From Pseudomonas sp. MPC6 (GTDB taxonomy: Bacteria; Pseudomonadota; Gammaproteobacteria; Pseudomonadales; Pseudomonadaceae): a stretch of DNA of 64,000 nucleotides. Numbering within the stretch: position 1 is the stretch's first letter; every line of letters begins with the position of its first letter. The stretch lies in the NCBI RefSeq assembly GCF_006094435.1, contig NZ_CP034783.1:771001-835000 (forward strand), in the 5' to 3' direction. The translations under genes and the position numbers were made by a program. The notes below the pieces were generated by a model. It was not told the origin of the DNA, ran no database searches, and worked only from the letters and a program-made list of their open reading frames with translations. Positions 40,281 through 50,398 of this stretch are shown here, piece by piece.

Positions 40281-41609
40281 TTACGAAATCAGCGAGCCCC
40301 GCAGCGAGTGCGGCTGTGCCGCGTCGATGTGCACATCGGCGAACTGCCCGATCAAGGTTGGATTATCGCAACGGAAGTTGACGATACGGTTATTCTCGGT
40401 CCGGCCCTGCAGTTCACCAGGGTCTTTTTTCGAATAATCGGTCACCAGGATCCGCTGGATCGAACCGACCATTTGTCGGCTGATTTCGAAACCTTGCTGG
40501 TTCAGGCGATGTTGCAGCGCATTCAGGCGCTCTTTTTTCAGGCTTTCCGGCGTGTCGTCGGCCAGATCGGCCGCCGGCGTCCCCGGACGCTGGCTGTAGA
40601 CGAACGAGTAGGAGAAGTCGAAACCGACGTCTTCGATCAACTTCATGGTCTGTTCGAAGTCTTTTTCGGTCTCGCCCGGGAAGCCGACGATGAAGTCCGA
40701 GCTGATGCAAATCCCTGGCACGGCGGCCCGCAGCTTGCGCAGTTTCGATTTGTATTCCAGCGCGGTGTGGTTGCGCTTCATTGCCGACAGAATGCGGTCG
40801 GAGCCCGATTGCACCGGTAAGTGCAGGTGTTTCACCAATTCCGGCACGTCGGCGTGCGCCTGGATCAGGCTGTCGGAAAACTCCAGCGGGTGCGAAGTGG
40901 TATAGCGGATGCGGTCGATACCATCGACGGCGGCGACCACCCGGATCAGCTCGGCCAGATCCGCCAGGCGACCATCGTGGGTAGTGCCGCGATAACCGTT
41001 GACGTTCTGCCCCAGCAAGGTCACTTCACGCACGCCGTTTTCGGCCAGGTGAATGATCTCGGCGATCACGTCGTCGAACGGGCGGCTGACTTCTTCACCG
41101 CGGGTGTAGGGCACCACGCAGAACGTGCAGTACTTGCTGCAACCTTCCATCACCGACACATAGGCGCTCGGGCCATCGATGCGCGGCTCGGGCAGGTGGT
41201 CGAATTTTTCGATTTCCGGGAACGAGACGTCCACTTGCGGCAACTTGGTGGCGCGGGCGGCGTCGATCATTTCCGGGAGGCGGTGCAGGGTTTGCGGGCC
41301 GAACACCACGTCGACATACGGCGCCCGGTCACGGATGGCGGCGCCTTCCTGGCTGGCCACGCAACCGCCGACGGCGATCACCATGTCCGGGTTGGCCAGT
41401 TTCAGTTCGCGCCAGCGGCCGAGCTGGGAGTACACCCGGTCCTGGGCGCGTTCGCGAATGGAACAGGTGTTGAGCAGGATCACGTCGGCGTCTTCAGCGC
41501 GGGCGGTGACTTCCAGGGCCTGATGTTCGCCCAGCAGATCGACCATGCGCGAGCTGTCGTACTCGTTCATCTGGCAACCGTGGGTTTCGATGTAAAGCTT
41601 CTTGGCCAT
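40281..41609 (-). CDS. miaB: MiaB, tRNA-2-methylthio-N6-dimethylallyladenosine synthase
   Basis: Radical SAM methylthiotransferase that modifies A37 of tRNAs reading UNN codons. The N-terminal MTTase domain has cysteines in [25 protein letters not shown] and VGGCVASQ. The radical SAM cluster motif is [15 protein letters not shown] at about residue 157. The C-terminal TRAM domain includes [20 protein letters not shown]. The start [12 protein letters not shown] was chosen because 16 earlier in-frame residues are not family-like; this gives 442 residues. First gene of the operon toward ybeZ, ybeY, corC and lnt. Confidence 0.96.
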   Translation of the reverse strand: MAKKLYIETHGCQMNEYDSSRMVDLLGEHQALEVTARAEDADVILLNTCSIRERAQDRVYSQLGRWRELKLANPDMVIAVGGCVASQEGAAIRDRAPYVDVVFGPQTLHRLPEMIDAARATKLPQVDVSFPEIEKFDHLPEPRIDGPSAYVSVMEGCSKYCTFCVVPYTRGEEVSRPFDDVIAEIIHLAENGVREVTLLGQNVNGYRGTTHDGRLADLAELIRVVAAVDGIDRIRYTTSHPLEFSDSLIQAHADVPELVKHLHLPVQSGSDRILSAMKRNHTALEYKSKLRKLRAAVPGICISSDFIVGFPGETEKDFEQTMKLIEDVGFDFSYSFVYSQRPGTPAADLADDTPESLKKERLNALQHRLNQQGFEISRQMVGSIQRILVTDYSKKDPGELQGRTENNRIVNFRCDNPTLIGQFADVHIDAAQPHSLRGSLIS

Positions 41610-41743
41610 GGATAGAGTCATCACGTGATTCAAAGAACCGCGCATTATAGGGAACATGTCCCAAGGTTCCTACCGCTGTGCGTCCGGTGGCTATGCTATA
41701 GTTCGCGCCCTCATTTTTATCCCCGATGTGTTGCTCGCCCACC

Positions 41744-42073
41744 ATGACCAAACGTGAAGCTCCAATCTACAAGGTGATTTTTCTCAATCAGGGCCAGGTG
41801 TACGAAATGTACGCCAAGCAGATCTATCAAAGTGATCTGTGGGGCTTCCTGGAAGTGGAAGAGTTCGTCTTTGGCGAGCGCACCCAGGTAGTCGTCGATC
41901 CTAGTGAAGAGAAGCTCAAGGCTCAGTTCGAAGGCGTTGTGCGCAGCTTTGTGCCGATGCATTCGATCGTGCGCATCGACGAAGTCGAACGCCTTGGTAC
42001 ACCGAAAATCAGCGAAGCCCGCGGCGCTGTCGGCAATGTCATGCCGTTTCCGATGCCGATGCCTGAGAAGTAA
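41744..42073 (+). CDS. DUF1820 family protein
   Basis: Conserved 109-residue gammaproteobacterial protein without assigned function. The family pattern is visible as YKVIFLNQGQVYEMYAKQI, then LWGFLEVEEFVFGE and VVDPSEEKLKAQFEGVVRSF. The C-terminal 25 residues are Pro/Met-rich. The start at MTKREAP was taken; six in-frame codons earlier seem untranslated. It diverges from miaB across 134 bp containing GCTATGCTATAG, a plausible -10 for this gene. Position matches PA3979. Confidence 0.88.
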   Translation: MTKREAPIYKVIFLNQGQVYEMYAKQIYQSDLWGFLEVEEFVFGERTQVVVDPSEEKLKAQFEGVVRSFVPMHSIVRIDEVERLGTPKISEARGAVGNVMPFPMPMPEK

Positions 42074-42094
42074 GCCTTAAAACCGAGTCGTTCC

Positions 42095-42190
42095 CTTCGC
42101 GAGCAAGCCCGCTCCCACAGTTGATCTCGGGTTTTCACAAATAGTGTGTTCACTGAAGATCTAATGTGGGAGCGGGCTTGCTCGCGAAGG
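42095..42190. repeat. REPIN between DUF1820 and the Sel1-repeat gene
   Basis: Arms in reversed order (CGCGAGCAAGCCCGCTCCCA first), like the element at 10271. The loop is about 50 bases and differs from the GTGTCAG type. Confidence 0.88.
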
Positions 42191-42213
42191 GGCCAGTCAG
42201 GACAACGCAGAAA

Positions 42214-42768
42214 TCAGGGAAGAGGCGAAAATGGCGTACGCCCATCCGCACTCTGCAATTCCATCAAATACTTGCGGAAAATCTGCCCCAGCACCTGAGT
42301 GGCGACTTCCAGTTCTTCCCGAGGCATCTTCTCGGCCACTTCATCCGCCGTATCCAGCGCCTCTTCAGCGCCATTGACCGCGGCCATTTTCAGCACGATA
42401 TACGCCTGAACGTTATTGGCCGGCACGCCTTCGCCGTGGAAAAACATGGTGCCGAGTTTGAATTGCGCCTGGGCGTGGCCTTGCAGCGAGGCCTTTTCGA
42501 AGTAGCTCAGGGCTTTATTGAGGTCGCGCGGCGCATTTTTACCGTCGTAGTAGAACTCGCCCAGCTCGTATTGCGCTTGCGCATCCCCTTCATCCGACGC
42601 TTTCTGGCAGGCCGCGAGTGCCTGTGCCAGATCTTGCGGCTGAGTATTGAGGGTGCAGCGACCCATCGCTGGGATTAACAACGAGTTGCCGCCTGCCTGT
42701 GCGAGCGCGAGCAGGGGCTGAAGGAGCAACAGGCAGCCCAATGCAAGGGTGCGGCCGGTGCGGTTCAT
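42214..42768 (-). CDS. Periplasmic Sel1/TPR-repeat protein
   Basis: 184 residues with a signal peptide (LALGCLLLLQPLLALAQA). The mature part has a lone N-terminal cysteine segment (GRCTLNTQPQDLAQALAAC) and two Sel1-like repeats, AQYELGEFYYDGKNAPRD and AQFKLGTMFFHGEGVPANN, followed by a helical tail. Such repeats usually bind proteins; the partner is unknown. The start MNRTGR was chosen because the signal peptide follows; the 17 earlier codons are arginine-rich and unlikely. It is a single gene between a REPIN and the hemL terminator. Confidence 0.82.
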   Translation of the reverse strand: MNRTGRTLALGCLLLLQPLLALAQAGGNSLLIPAMGRCTLNTQPQDLAQALAACQKASDEGDAQAQYELGEFYYDGKNAPRDLNKALSYFEKASLQGHAQAQFKLGTMFFHGEGVPANNVQAYIVLKMAAVNGAEEALDTADEVAEKMPREELEVATQVLGQIFRKYLMELQSADGRTPFSPLP

Positions 42769-42956
42769 GGGAATCGACTTACCTCTGGAGGGCGCGCGGA
42801 CCCATCGAGGGGGATCCAATAAGCGCGCATTATGAAATAAGCAGGGCCATCCTTACAAAGTCTTTACTCGTTTTTCTGCTGCGCGGGGAATATATCGCCC
42901 ACTTTACCGGGGATTATTCGCAGATCAGCAGGAAAAGGACGCAAGTGTAGGTAAAA

Positions 42957-42984
42957 GCTGACGCTGGCAATGGCCAACGTCAGC
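42957..42984 (-). terminator. Intrinsic terminator of the thiD-thiE-hemL operon
   Basis: On the minus strand GCTGACGTTGGC pairs with GCCAGCGTCAGC around a four-base loop and runs into TTTTACC, nine bases after the hemL stop. Confidence 0.8.
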
Positions 42985-42993
42985 GCCACCGGG

Positions 42994-44277
42994 TTATTTC
43001 AAGGCGGCGAATGCGCGCTCGGCAGCGTCCAGCGTCAATTTCAGCTCGGTGTCGCCATGGGCGATCGACGTGAAGCCGGCTTCGAAAGCACTCGGCGCCA
43101 GGTACACGCCACCTTCCAGCATCAGATGGAAGAAGCGCTTGAACAGATTGGCGTCGCTGGACATCACGTCATCGAAGGTCACGATGTCATCGGCGCCGCT
43201 GAAATACAGGCCGAACATGCCACCGGCCTGGGTGGTCACGAACGGAATGCCTGCTGCATCGGCGCGTTGTTGCAGGCCGTCGAGCAGGCGGCTGGTGTAG
43301 TCGGTCAGTTCGTCGTGGAAACCAGGACGGCTGATCAGGCGCAGCGTCGTCAGGCCGGCAGCCATCGCCAGCGGATTACCCGACAAGGTGCCCGCCTGGT
43401 AGACCGGGCCCAGAGGTGCGATGTGCGACATGATTTCGCGTTTGCCGCCGAAGCAACCGACTGGCATGCCGCCACCGATGATCTTGCCAAAGGTGCTCAG
43501 GTCGGGCGTTACGCCGTAGTGGGCCTGGGCGCCGCCGAGGGCGACACGGAAACCGGTCATCACTTCGTCGAAAATCAGCACCACGCCGTGCTTGTCGCAC
43601 AGGGTCCGCAGGCCTTCGAGGAAACCCGGTGCCGGCGGTACGCAGTTCATGTTGCCGGCCACGGGTTCGACGATGATGCAGGCCACGTCCTGGCCCACGT
43701 CGGCGAGCATGGTTTCTACCGCTTCGATGTCGTTGAACGGCAGGGTCAGCGTATGTTTGGCGAAGGCCGCCGGCACACCGGCCGAGCTCGGCACGCCCTG
43801 GGTCAGCGCGCCGGAGCCGGCCTTGACCAGCAGGCTGTCGGAGTGACCGTGGTAGCAACCTTCGAACTTGATGATGCTGTCGCGACCGGTGAAACCGCGG
43901 GCCAGGCGAATGGCGCTCATGGTCGCTTCGGTACCGGAGCTGACCATGCGCACCATTTCCATCGATGGCACGATCGAGCAGACCAGGTCGGCCATCTGGG
44001 TTTCCATCTCGGTCGGGGCGCCGTAGGACAGGCCGTGTTCAAGCTGTTTACGCACCGCGTCCAGTACGTCCGGGTGGCTGTGACCGAGAATCATCGGCCC
44101 CCAGGAACCGACGTAATCCACATAACGCTTGTCGTCTTCGTCGGTGACGTAGGCGCCTTCGGCATGTTTGAAGAACAAAGGCGTGCCGCCAACGCTCTTG
44201 AATGCGCGAACAGGCGAGTTCACGCCACCGGGAATGTGTTTCTGGGCATTGGCAAACAGCGTTTCGGAACGAGACAT
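42994..44277 (-). CDS. hemL: HemL, glutamate-1-semialdehyde 2,1-aminomutase
   Basis: PLP enzyme making 5-aminolevulinate for tetrapyrroles by the C5 pathway. The N-terminus has [35 protein letters not shown] is the phosphate region; FDEVMTGFR holds the PLP aspartate; the Schiff-base lysine lies in [15 protein letters not shown] at about residue 265. The product is 427 residues. It follows thiE by 31 bp, an arrangement conserved in Pseudomonas (PA3977-PA3976), and has an intrinsic terminator. Confidence 0.97.
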   Translation of the reverse strand: MSRSETLFANAQKHIPGGVNSPVRAFKSVGGTPLFFKHAEGAYVTDEDDKRYVDYVGSWGPMILGHSHPDVLDAVRKQLEHGLSYGAPTEMETQMADLVCSIVPSMEMVRMVSSGTEATMSAIRLARGFTGRDSIIKFEGCYHGHSDSLLVKAGSGALTQGVPSSAGVPAAFAKHTLTLPFNDIEAVETMLADVGQDVACIIVEPVAGNMNCVPPAPGFLEGLRTLCDKHGVVLIFDEVMTGFRVALGGAQAHYGVTPDLSTFGKIIGGGMPVGCFGGKREIMSHIAPLGPVYQAGTLSGNPLAMAAGLTTLRLISRPGFHDELTDYTSRLLDGLQQRADAAGIPFVTTQAGGMFGLYFSGADDIVTFDDVMSSDANLFKRFFHLMLEGGVYLAPSAFEAGFTSIAHGDTELKLTLDAAERAFAALK

Positions 44278-44308
44278 GATCGGGCTCTCAAATCAGACTT
44301 TAAGCTAC

Positions 44309-44932
44309 TTAAACAGAAAGCAGTGCATTGAATGCGCGGGCGCGGCGGGTCACTTCAGCCGTGCTTTCGGCGCCAAACAGGCCATGGACCACCGCCAGCA
44401 GATCGACCCCATGGGCCACGAGCGGGGCGGCGTTATCCAGGGTGATGCCGCCAATCGCGCAGATCGGCAGGTGCAATTTGCTGCGGGCCTGGTCGAGCAG
44501 TTCGAGGCTGCAGGTCGGTGCGCCAGGTTTGGTCGTGGAGTTGAAGAAGCGGCCGAAGGCGACATAACTGGCGCCTTCCCTGGCCGCTTGTTCGGCGAGT
44601 TCGAGTTGCGCGTGGCAGGTCGAGCCGATGATCGCCTGGCGACCGAGCAGGGCCCGAACCGGCATCAGCGGGCCGTCGGTCTGGCCCAGGTGCACGCCGA
44701 CGTTCAGGCGCGCAGCCAGTTCGGCGTCATCATTGATGATCAGCCGGGTCTTGTAGCGCTCGCACAGATCGCGCAGGGCTTCGGCCTCGCGCAGGCGGCG
44801 GGCCTCGTCGCTGCTCTTGTCGCGGTATTGCAGCAGGGTGACGCCGCCTTCCAGCGCCGCCTCCACGTACGACAGAAATTTACCTGCCAGCAACTGGCTG
44901 TCGGTAATGGCGTAAAGGCCACGTAGTTTCAT
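44309..44932 (-). CDS. thiE: ThiE, thiamine-phosphate synthase
   Basis: Joins HMP-PP and the thiazole phosphate to thiamine phosphate. TIM-barrel features are [12 protein letters not shown] near residue 30, [21 protein letters not shown], and the phosphate loops GRFFNST and [10 protein letters not shown]. The product is 207 residues. It lies 32 bp after thiD and 31 bp before hemL. No TPP riboswitch (THI box) was seen upstream of thiD; the 300-bp gap there shows nothing decisive. Confidence 0.95.
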   Translation of the reverse strand: MKLRGLYAITDSQLLAGKFLSYVEAALEGGVTLLQYRDKSSDEARRLREAEALRDLCERYKTRLIINDDAELAARLNVGVHLGQTDGPLMPVRALLGRQAIIGSTCHAQLELAEQAAREGASYVAFGRFFNSTTKPGAPTCSLELLDQARSKLHLPICAIGGITLDNAAPLVAHGVDLLAVVHGLFGAESTAEVTRRARAFNALLSV

Positions 44933-44964
44933 CGGACAAGCCTCTGCGCTTTACGCATCAAAAG

Positions 44965-45762
44965 TTACGAACAGAAATCCAGCGGCAGGCGGCGCGGTAC
45001 GAACTGGCCTTTGCCCAGCTGCTCTGCGTCCCGCAGGGTACGCCAAGTGTAGTCAAGCGCGCTGCGCACGGCGCTGGCGAGGTTTTCACCCAGGGCCAGG
45101 CGACCGGCCAAGGCGCTGGCCAAGGTGCAGCCGGAGCCGTGATAACTGCCGGGCAAACGCTGGCAGGTGAAGGTTTCACGGCTGCCGTCACGGCTGTACA
45201 GGCGATTGTGTATTTCATCTTCATCGCCATGACCGCCGGTGATCAGCAGGTGCTTGACGTACGGCAAGAGTTTTTCCGCGCACTGGTCCGCGGTGCCTTC
45301 TGGCAGTTCGGCGAGAATGCGCGCTTCGGGAAGGTTAGGGGTGGCAATGATGGCCAGGGGCAGAAGGCGTTCGCGCATGGCATAACCGACTTCATCCTTG
45401 CCCAGTCGTCCGCCGCCGCCGGCCCGCAGCACCGGGTCGCAGACCATCGGCAAATGCGGGTGCGCCTGCAGCAGTTCGACCACGGTGTCGACCATTTCCA
45501 GGGAACCGAGCATGCCCAGTTTGACGGCCGCGACTTCGGAATCGTTGAGCACGGCATTGGCCTGGGCCAACACCCACTCACGGTCGAGGACGCGGAAGTC
45601 AGTGACGTTGACTGTGTCTTGCACGGTCAGGGCAGTGACGGCCGGGGCCGCATGACAACCCTGAGCGAGCAGGGCTTCGATATCTGCCTGCAAGCCGGCG
45701 CCACCACTTGGGTCGTGGCCGGAGAGACAGAGGACAACGGGGCGAGAGCTGTAGATATTCAT
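44965..45762 (-). CDS. thiD: ThiD, hydroxymethylpyrimidine/phosphomethylpyrimidine kinase
   Basis: Phosphorylates HMP twice to give the pyrimidine donor for ThiE. It begins VVLCLSGHDPSGGAGLQADIE, the ribokinase-fold signature; the anion-hole/catalytic segment is GSYHGSGCTLASALAGRLALG near the C-terminus. The start MNIYSSRPVV gives 265 residues, as in relatives; the frame extends 64 codons upstream without family resemblance. First gene of thiD-thiE-hemL. Confidence 0.95.
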   Translation of the reverse strand: MNIYSSRPVVLCLSGHDPSGGAGLQADIEALLAQGCHAAPAVTALTVQDTVNVTDFRVLDREWVLAQANAVLNDSEVAAVKLGMLGSLEMVDTVVELLQAHPHLPMVCDPVLRAGGGGRLGKDEVGYAMRERLLPLAIIATPNLPEARILAELPEGTADQCAEKLLPYVKHLLITGGHGDEDEIHNRLYSRDGSRETFTCQRLPGSYHGSGCTLASALAGRLALGENLASAVRSALDYTWRTLRDAEQLGKGQFVPRRLPLDFCS

Positions 45763-46064
45763 GGTGCGCGAGCTTACCACCAAACATCGTTTTTCGGGTG
45801 CCGTCCGATCAACCTTGCAGGCGGAAAACCCACGCACGTTCAGGCCATTGTCACAATCTGACCGGGGAAACAGCTCTAACTCAGGGCATACAGCCGGAAC
45901 GCCCGTGCTAGAGCCTTTGTGGGATAAATTTCCATGGTGCTCAATAGCCATCAACCGCTATGCTAGAGTGGATCCAAGTCAATACAGGTAATACCGGTTT
46001 TACGTCTGCTCAAAGGGAATGAGGGGCTTCCTGAGATAACCGGACAGGCCACGCTGGGGCTTAA
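45763..46064. other. Intergenic region between thiD and ladS
   Basis: About 300 bp between divergent genes. It must contain promoters for both directions. I found no REP element, riboswitch-like fold, terminator or convincing -35/-10 pair. Confidence 0.5.
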
Positions 46065-48449
46065 ATGCGCTATTTGCTGATGTTGCTGTTGTGCTTGCCC
46101 CTGATGGCGAGCGCCGTCGAGTTCGATGAATTCACCCAAAGCCTTCCCCTGGGCCGAACCCTGCAAGTGTTCGAAGACGCCAGTGGTCAGGCAAGCATTG
46201 ACGATGTCCGCGCGCAAGCCGCAGCGGGGCAGTTCAAAACCCACGATAACGACACCCTCAACGCCGGTTATTCGCGTTCGGCGTTCTGGCTGAAAATCGA
46301 CCTGCATTACCGCCCGACCCATCCGGCGGCGCAACGGACCTGGCTGCTGGAACTGGCCTATCCGCCCCTTGATCACCTTGACCTGTACGTGCCCGATTCG
46401 GCCGGGGGCTACCGGTTGGCCCGGCAGACCGGCGATGCCTTGCCGTTCGACAGTCGCGAGATTCGCCAGAACAATTACCTGTTCAATCTGGTTTTTACGC
46501 CCGATCAATCGCAAACCGTCTATCTACGCCTGGAAAGCGAAGGCTCGATCCAGGCGCCGGTGACGTTGTGGTCGAGCACCGCTTACCTCGAAGACCAGCC
46601 GGTGCGCCTTTATGTGCTGGGCGTGATCTATGGTGTGCTACTGGGAATGCTGGTCTACAACCTGTTCATCTACCTCAGCGTACGTGACACCAGTTACCTG
46701 TATTACATCTTCTATATCGCCTCGTTCGGTTTGTACCAGTTGTCGGTGAATGGCGCGGCCGTGGAGTATTTCTGGCCGGACAATCCCTGGTGGGCCAACG
46801 CGGCGACGCCCTTCTTCATCGGTTGTGCGGGGCTGTTCGGCAGCCAGTTCGCCCGCAGCTTCCTGCAGACCGCGACCTACAGTCGCTGGCTCGATCGCTT
46901 GCTGTTGGCGCTGATTGCGTTCGGCGCCGTGGTGGTCGGGTTGTCGTTGATGACCAGTTATGCCCTGGCCCTGCGTCTGGCGACGGCCCTGGCGCTGACG
47001 TTCACCCTGGTGATTTTTGCCGCGGGGATTTTCGCCTGGCTGCGCGGCCTGCGGGTGGCGCGGTATTTCATCATTGCCTGGTCGGCATTTTTGCTCGGGG
47101 GCATCATCAATACGCTGATGGTGCTGGGGTATCTGCCGAACGTGTTCCTGACCATGTATTCCAGCCAGATCGGCGCGGCGATTGAAGTGGCGCTGCTGTC
47201 GCTGGCCCTGGCCGACCGCATCAATGCCATGCGCGAACAGCAGGCGCAGACGTTGCTTGACGCCGGGCAAACGCTCGAAGTGCTGAACCAGCAACTGGCG
47301 CACGGCAACAAGCTCAAGGATGAATTCCTGGCGACCCTGACCCACGAACTGCGCACGCCCATGAACGGGGTCATCGGTTCGCTGGAACTGATGCAAACCG
47401 TCGAGATGGACGCCGAACTGGAGCAATACCAGCAAACGGCGGCGGGCTCGGCGCGCGAGATGATGCGCATGGTCAATGGCATCCTGACCCTGACCGAACT
47501 GCAGGCCGGCAAGCTCAAGACCGTTGCGGCCCTGTGCAGTTTGCGCGGCGTGGTCGACGCCTTGCGAGTGCAGTTCGAGGGCAATGCCTCGGGCAAGTCG
47601 CTGGACTTCAAGGTCGACGTGGCACCGGGGCTGCCGGATCGTTTGCTCGGTGACAGTGCCAAGTTGGCGCAATGCCTGGAATGCCTGCTGGATAACGCCA
47701 TCAAGTTCACCCGGATCGGCGGGGTGGCGCTGCGGGTGACGGGTAAACCCGTGGGGGCCGACCGTCTGGCGCTGTCCTTTGTGGTGATCGACACCGGCAT
47801 CGGTTTCACCGACCTGGGAGAGGCGACGATGTACCAGCGGTTTTTTCAGCTCGACGGTTCGATGACCCGTGAATACGGTGGCCTGGGCGTCGGCCTGGCG
47901 ATCTGTCGGCAACTGATCGAATTGCTGGGCGGACGTCTGACTCACCGCTCCGAGCCCGGGCGCGGCAGCCGTTTTCAGCTCGACGTCGAATTTGAACTGC
48001 CCGTGGTGGAACGCCCATCAGTGCCTTCGATGGCTCGGGCGCTCCCTCGCCTGCGACTGCCTCAGGACTGCACCGTGCTGTTGATCGATGACAACAGCCT
48101 CAATCAACTGGTGATGCGTGGCATGTTGCTCAAGTTGGGATTCCGGGTGCGCACGGCCGACAACAGCAGCGCTGCGCTCGATTATTTGCAGTGTGAAGCC
48201 TTTGATGCGGTATTGCTCGATAGTCAGTTGCCGCCACTGAAAGGCATGTCTGTGCACTGCCAGATCCGTCATTTGCCGGGTTGCGCCGAACTGCCGGTAT
48301 TCGTGGTTGCCCTGGGCGCTGATCGAGAACATTGCCCAAGCGGCGCCGTGATCGATTACCTGAACAAACCGCTGAAATTCGAAGACCTGCAGGCGGCGCT
48401 CTATCGTCGGGTGCTTTGCTCCGGACAGGGCGAAAGCGCCGACAGTTAG
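46065..48449 (+). CDS. ladS: LadS-like hybrid sensor histidine kinase
   Basis: Sensor kinase of 794 residues. It has a signal peptide (LLMLLLCLPLMASA), a periplasmic 7TMR-DISM extracellular domain (about 25-170), seven membrane helices (about 180-390), HisKA with FLATLTHELRTPMNGVIGS, HATPase (DNAIKFT, DTGIGF, YGGLGVGLAIC), and a C-terminal receiver domain with LLIDDNS and phosphoacceptor LLDSQLPP. This is the layout and the position of PA3974 ladS, which in P. aeruginosa feeds the GacS/GacA-RsmYZ pathway and favours biofilm. Function here is inferred from synteny and architecture. Translation probably starts at MRYLLMLL. Confidence 0.9.
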   Translation: MRYLLMLLLCLPLMASAVEFDEFTQSLPLGRTLQVFEDASGQASIDDVRAQAAAGQFKTHDNDTLNAGYSRSAFWLKIDLHYRPTHPAAQRTWLLELAYPPLDHLDLYVPDSAGGYRLARQTGDALPFDSREIRQNNYLFNLVFTPDQSQTVYLRLESEGSIQAPVTLWSSTAYLEDQPVRLYVLGVIYGVLLGMLVYNLFIYLSVRDTSYLYYIFYIASFGLYQLSVNGAAVEYFWPDNPWWANAATPFFIGCAGLFGSQFARSFLQTATYSRWLDRLLLALIAFGAVVVGLSLMTSYALALRLATALALTFTLVIFAAGIFAWLRGLRVARYFIIAWSAFLLGGIINTLMVLGYLPNVFLTMYSSQIGAAIEVALLSLALADRINAMREQQAQTLLDAGQTLEVLNQQLAHGNKLKDEFLATLTHELRTPMNGVIGSLELMQTVEMDAELEQYQQTAAGSAREMMRMVNGILTLTELQAGKLKTVAALCSLRGVVDALRVQFEGNASGKSLDFKVDVAPGLPDRLLGDSAKLAQCLECLLDNAIKFTRIGGVALRVTGKPVGADRLALSFVVIDTGIGFTDLGEATMYQRFFQLDGSMTREYGGLGVGLAICRQLIELLGGRLTHRSEPGRGSRFQLDVEFELPVVERPSVPSMARALPRLRLPQDCTVLLIDDNSLNQLVMRGMLLKLGFRVRTADNSSAALDYLQCEAFDAVLLDSQLPPLKGMSVHCQIRHLPGCAELPVFVVALGADREHCPSGAVIDYLNKPLKFEDLQAALYRRVLCSGQGESADS

Positions 48450-48524
48450 GCAGATATGACACTTTGTTCAGCCGTGGGGCGGTGCTTAACTGAAAATCCC
48501 TTGGCTGACCAATGGAGCCCCGTC

Positions 48525-50174
48525 ATGAACCTGCATCAGTTCGCCGAAACCCACGAAGTCACCAACCAGCCACCCTCGCTGGACGGCACCAACCTGTATC
48601 GCATCGACCTGCCTCTGCAGGAGTGGTCGCGGCGTTTTGGCGCCGGTTGGGCCGAGTCGCGGATCGACGCCTACGGCGCACTGGCCGGCGGACCGCTGAT
48701 GGAAGCGGGTTTTCTGGCCAATCAGTACAAACCGGTGTTCAGCAGTCACGACCGTTACGGGCATCGCGTCGACCTGGTGGAATTTCACCCGGCGTATCAC
48801 CAGCTGATGCGCACGGCGGTCGAGCACGGCTTGACCTCATTGCCCTGGGCGCATCCGCAGCCCGGCGCCCACGTCGCCCGCGCCTCGATGACGTATCTGC
48901 ACAGCCAGGCCGAAGCCGGCAGTGGCTGCCCGTTGACCATGACGTTTGCCAGTGTCCCGGCGATGCGCCTGCAGCCGGATCTGGCGCAGCTGTGGCTGCC
49001 GAAAATCCTCGCCACCGAATACGACCCGCGCAACGTCGGCATGGCCCACAAGGCCGGTGTCACCATTGGTATGGCCATGACCGAGAAGCAGGGCGGCACC
49101 GATGTGCGGGCCAATACCACCAAAGCCTATCCGGTCGGCGCCAGCGGCCCTGGCCAGGCCTATGAACTGGTGGGCCACAAGTGGTTCTGTTCGGCACCGA
49201 TGTGCGATGCCTTCTTGACGCTCGCCCAGACTGACAAAGGTTTGACCTGTTTCCTGCTGCCGCGCCATCGTCCGGACGACACGCGCAACCAGTTCTATAT
49301 CCAGCGTCTGAAGAACAAACTGGGCAATGGCTCCAATGCCTCCAGCGAAGTGGAGTTCCGAGGAGCCCTGGCCTGGATGGTGGGCGAAGAAGGCCGAGGG
49401 GTGCCCACCATCATCGAAATGGTCGCCATGACCCGTTTCGATTGCATGGTCGGCTCCAGCGCCTTGATGCGCCAGGCGTTGACCCAGGCCAGCCATCACT
49501 GCGCTCATCGCCGGGTCGGTGGCAAGCTGCTCAGCGAACAACCCTTGATGCAAAACGTATTGGCCGACCTGGCGCTGGAAAGCGAGGCGGCCCTGGCCTT
49601 GAGCCTGCGCATGGGCCGGGCGCTGGATCATCTGGATGACAGCCACGAAGCGAAATTCGCCCGGCTGGTCACGGCGGTGGGCAAGTACTGGATCTGCAAG
49701 CGCGCGCCCGCGATGATCAACGAAGCCGCCGAATGCATGGGCGGCGCCGGCTATGTCGAAGACAGCATCCTGCCGCGGCTGTACCGTGAGGCGCCGGTCA
49801 ACTCGACGTGGGAAGGTTCCGGCAACGTGCAATGCCTCGACGTGCTGCGCGCGTTGTCCAAGGAGCCGGGTGTGCTTGATGTGTTGTTCAGCGAATTGGG
49901 CGATGGTCATGGCGACAAGCGCCTGGCGGCGCACATCAGTCAATTGCAGGTGGCGTTCAAGGACACGGACGACATTCAGTACCGCGCCCGGCAGTTGACC
50001 GAAGACATCGCGTTGGGGCTTCAGGCCAGGCTGTTGCTGGAGGCGGGCAATGCTACGGTCAGCGACGCCTTCATCGCCAGCCGCCTGAATGGTGGTGGGC
50101 GGGTTTACGGTGCGTTGCCTCGCGGCCTGGATGTCGAGGCGATTGTTGCCCGCTCGACTCCGCAAGGCTTCTGA
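48525..50174 (+). CDS. AidB-type acyl-CoA dehydrogenase
   Basis: FAD flavoprotein of 549 residues. It is longer than ordinary acyl-CoA dehydrogenases and matches E. coli AidB as remembered: TRFDCMVGSSALMRQAL, QPLMQNVLADLALESE, AECMGGAGYVEDSILPRLYR and NSTWEGSGNVQCLDVLRAL. AidB is part of the Ada alkylation response and binds DNA; its enzymatic role is unsettled, so only the family is claimed. The start MNLHQFAETHEVTNQPP was preferred over an ATG 23 codons upstream (AidB proteins begin with this TH-x-V-x-NQPP pattern). Upstream is ladS, 75 bp away. Confidence 0.88.
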   Translation: MNLHQFAETHEVTNQPPSLDGTNLYRIDLPLQEWSRRFGAGWAESRIDAYGALAGGPLMEAGFLANQYKPVFSSHDRYGHRVDLVEFHPAYHQLMRTAVEHGLTSLPWAHPQPGAHVARASMTYLHSQAEAGSGCPLTMTFASVPAMRLQPDLAQLWLPKILATEYDPRNVGMAHKAGVTIGMAMTEKQGGTDVRANTTKAYPVGASGPGQAYELVGHKWFCSAPMCDAFLTLAQTDKGLTCFLLPRHRPDDTRNQFYIQRLKNKLGNGSNASSEVEFRGALAWMVGEEGRGVPTIIEMVAMTRFDCMVGSSALMRQALTQASHHCAHRRVGGKLLSEQPLMQNVLADLALESEAALALSLRMGRALDHLDDSHEAKFARLVTAVGKYWICKRAPAMINEAAECMGGAGYVEDSILPRLYREAPVNSTWEGSGNVQCLDVLRALSKEPGVLDVLFSELGDGHGDKRLAAHISQLQVAFKDTDDIQYRARQLTEDIALGLQARLLLEAGNATVSDAFIASRLNGGGRVYGALPRGLDVEAIVARSTPQGF

Positions 50175-50201
50175 CCACGACATCGTGAGCGACACCTGGC
50201 T

Positions 50202-50292
50202 AATGTGGGAGCGGGCTTGCTCGCGAAGGCGGTGTGTCAGTCGGCAATGATACTGACTGACACACCGCCTTCGCGAGCAAGCCCGCCACATT
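50202..50292. repeat. REPIN with a shortened right arm
   Basis: Left arm TGGGAGCGGGCTTGCTCGCG; the right arm reads CGCGAGCAAGCCCGCCACA, missing four bases of the usual CTCC, so the terminal pairing is lost. The loop has the GTGTCAGTCGGC motif. Confidence 0.85.
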
Positions 50293-50398
50293 TGATCTTT
50301 GGTGTACCCAGTACTTGTGAATCAGCATGCCACTGTTCCCGTGAAGCGATGTTGCAGGCAAGATGAAGCTCTGCAAGTCAGAACACAGGATGCTGATC

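Noticed and set aside
44933..46064. Possible TPP riboswitch ahead of thiD-thiE
   Set aside because: The CTGAGA and CC-rich core of a THI box was not found upstream of thiD on the minus strand or between thiD and thiE.
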